The notes below the pieces were generated by a model. That model saw nothing but the letters and a program-made list of their open reading frames with translations. It made no database searches and was not told where the DNA came from. From CAZWDL01 sp964632995 (GTDB lineage: Bacteria; Bacteroidota; Bacteroidia; Chitinophagales; Saprospiraceae), in the NCBI GenBank assembly GCA_964632995.1, contig CAZWDL010000222.1, positions 1 through 5,390 of the forward strand: a stretch of DNA of 5,390 bases, given 5' to 3'. Shown here one piece after another: positions 5,071-5,390 of this stretch; the first letter of the stretch is position 1, and each line of letters opens with the position of its first letter. The position numbers and the translations under genes are program-made.

Positions 5071-5390
5071 ATGTTTGACTGGATCCAACACTTTGCAGAC
5101 TGGCTGATCTATTCTGTTTTCGGCATAGCGGCCGACACGCACCTGGCCGCTGCGCTCAACTTCTTTGTTTACGACACGATAAAGATCCTGTTCCTGCTGT
5201 TCCTGATCACTTTTCTGATGGGAATCGTGAACGCCTATTTTCCGGTAGACCGGTTGCGCAATTTTCTGCAAAGCAAGCGGCTCTTCGGCCTGGAGTATCT
5301 GCTGGCCTCCGTTTTCGGCGCGATCACTCCTTTTTGCTCCTGCTCCTCAGTGCCTTTATTTATCGGCTTTGTGCGCGGAGGTATTCCCAT
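5071..5390 (+). CDS. ArsP/DUF318 (UPF0718)-type permease, cassette B (3' end outside window)
   Basis: The frame is open from the ATG at 5071 to the window edge (106 codons seen, about one third of the family length). It begins MFDWIQHFADW. The first membrane segment lies at about 33-57 (ends ITFLMGIVNAYF) and the signature TPFCSCSSVP at 86-95, with Cys89 and Cys91. About 85 of the 106 residues are identical to the permease of cassette A, with no gaps, which also fixes the true start of that copy. It should be an inner-membrane exporter for a thiol-reactive metalloid; the substrate is inferred from the family (ArsP) and the ArsR neighbour. It lies 9 bp downstream of the thioredoxin-like gene and has no promoter of its own that I can see. 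Confidence 0.9.
   Translation, partial: MFDWIQHFADWLIYSVFGIAADTHLAAALNFFVYDTIKILFLLFLITFLMGIVNAYFPVDRLRNFLQSKRLFGLEYLLASVFGAITPFCSCSSVPLFIGFVRGGIP

Noticed and set aside
4783..5271. 162-codon minus-strand frame
   Set aside because: It lies opposite the thioredoxin-like and permease genes of cassette B, both clearly recognised; the frame is low in recognisable motifs.

Overview
The window looks like a piece of a Bacteroidota chromosome. No gene has a strong Shine-Dalgarno sequence. The best promoters read as TTTG/TTG, 19-20 bp, then a TAnnTTTG-like -7 box, and the ArsF-type lipoprotein, FkbM and HD proteins are of Bacteroidota type. The likely group is the Chitinophagaceae/Sphingobacteria side, but this cannot be fixed from sequence alone.

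The main content is two paralogous, divergently oriented metalloid-response cassettes. Cassette A (minus strand, 2290 down to 1) runs: ArsR-family repressor, a 42-codon rhodanese remnant, an ArsP/DUF318-type permease, a small CPKC thioredoxin-like protein, and a CKTC lipoprotein of the ArsF type that is cut by the window edge. Cassette B (plus strand, 4293 to 5390) runs: ArsR-family repressor, an operator with no gene, the CPKC thioredoxin-like protein, and the permease, cut by the window edge. By hand alignment the pairs are about 76% (ArsR), 73% (thioredoxin-like) and 80% (first 106 residues of the permease) identical at protein level. The gene order differs between the copies: permease then thioredoxin in A, thioredoxin then permease in B.

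Between the cassettes lie an FkbM-type methyltransferase gene (2381-3016, minus) and an HD-domain phosphohydrolase gene (3101-3709, minus). A strong hairpin terminator separates them from cassette A. A gene-free stretch of about 580 bp (3710-4292) contains a compact 230-bp element with terminal inverted repeats and three internal hairpins, then about 210 bp with nothing recognisable.

The two cassettes share one 16-bp operator, ATCG-N8-CGAT, found six times: upstream of both arsR genes, upstream of both thioredoxin genes, and just after both arsR genes. The 8-bp centre of the operator is the -7 promoter box itself. In four of the six copies the centre lies exactly 17-18 bp before a start codon. 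A repressor bound there would cover the -7 element, so each cassette is expected to be shut off in several places by one or both ArsR proteins. A working model, inferred from families and context: the metalloid (probably trivalent arsenic or an organoarsenical) binds the cysteines of ArsR and releases the operators; the permease exports the compound; the CPKC protein and the periplasmic-facing lipoprotein handle thiol redox chemistry.
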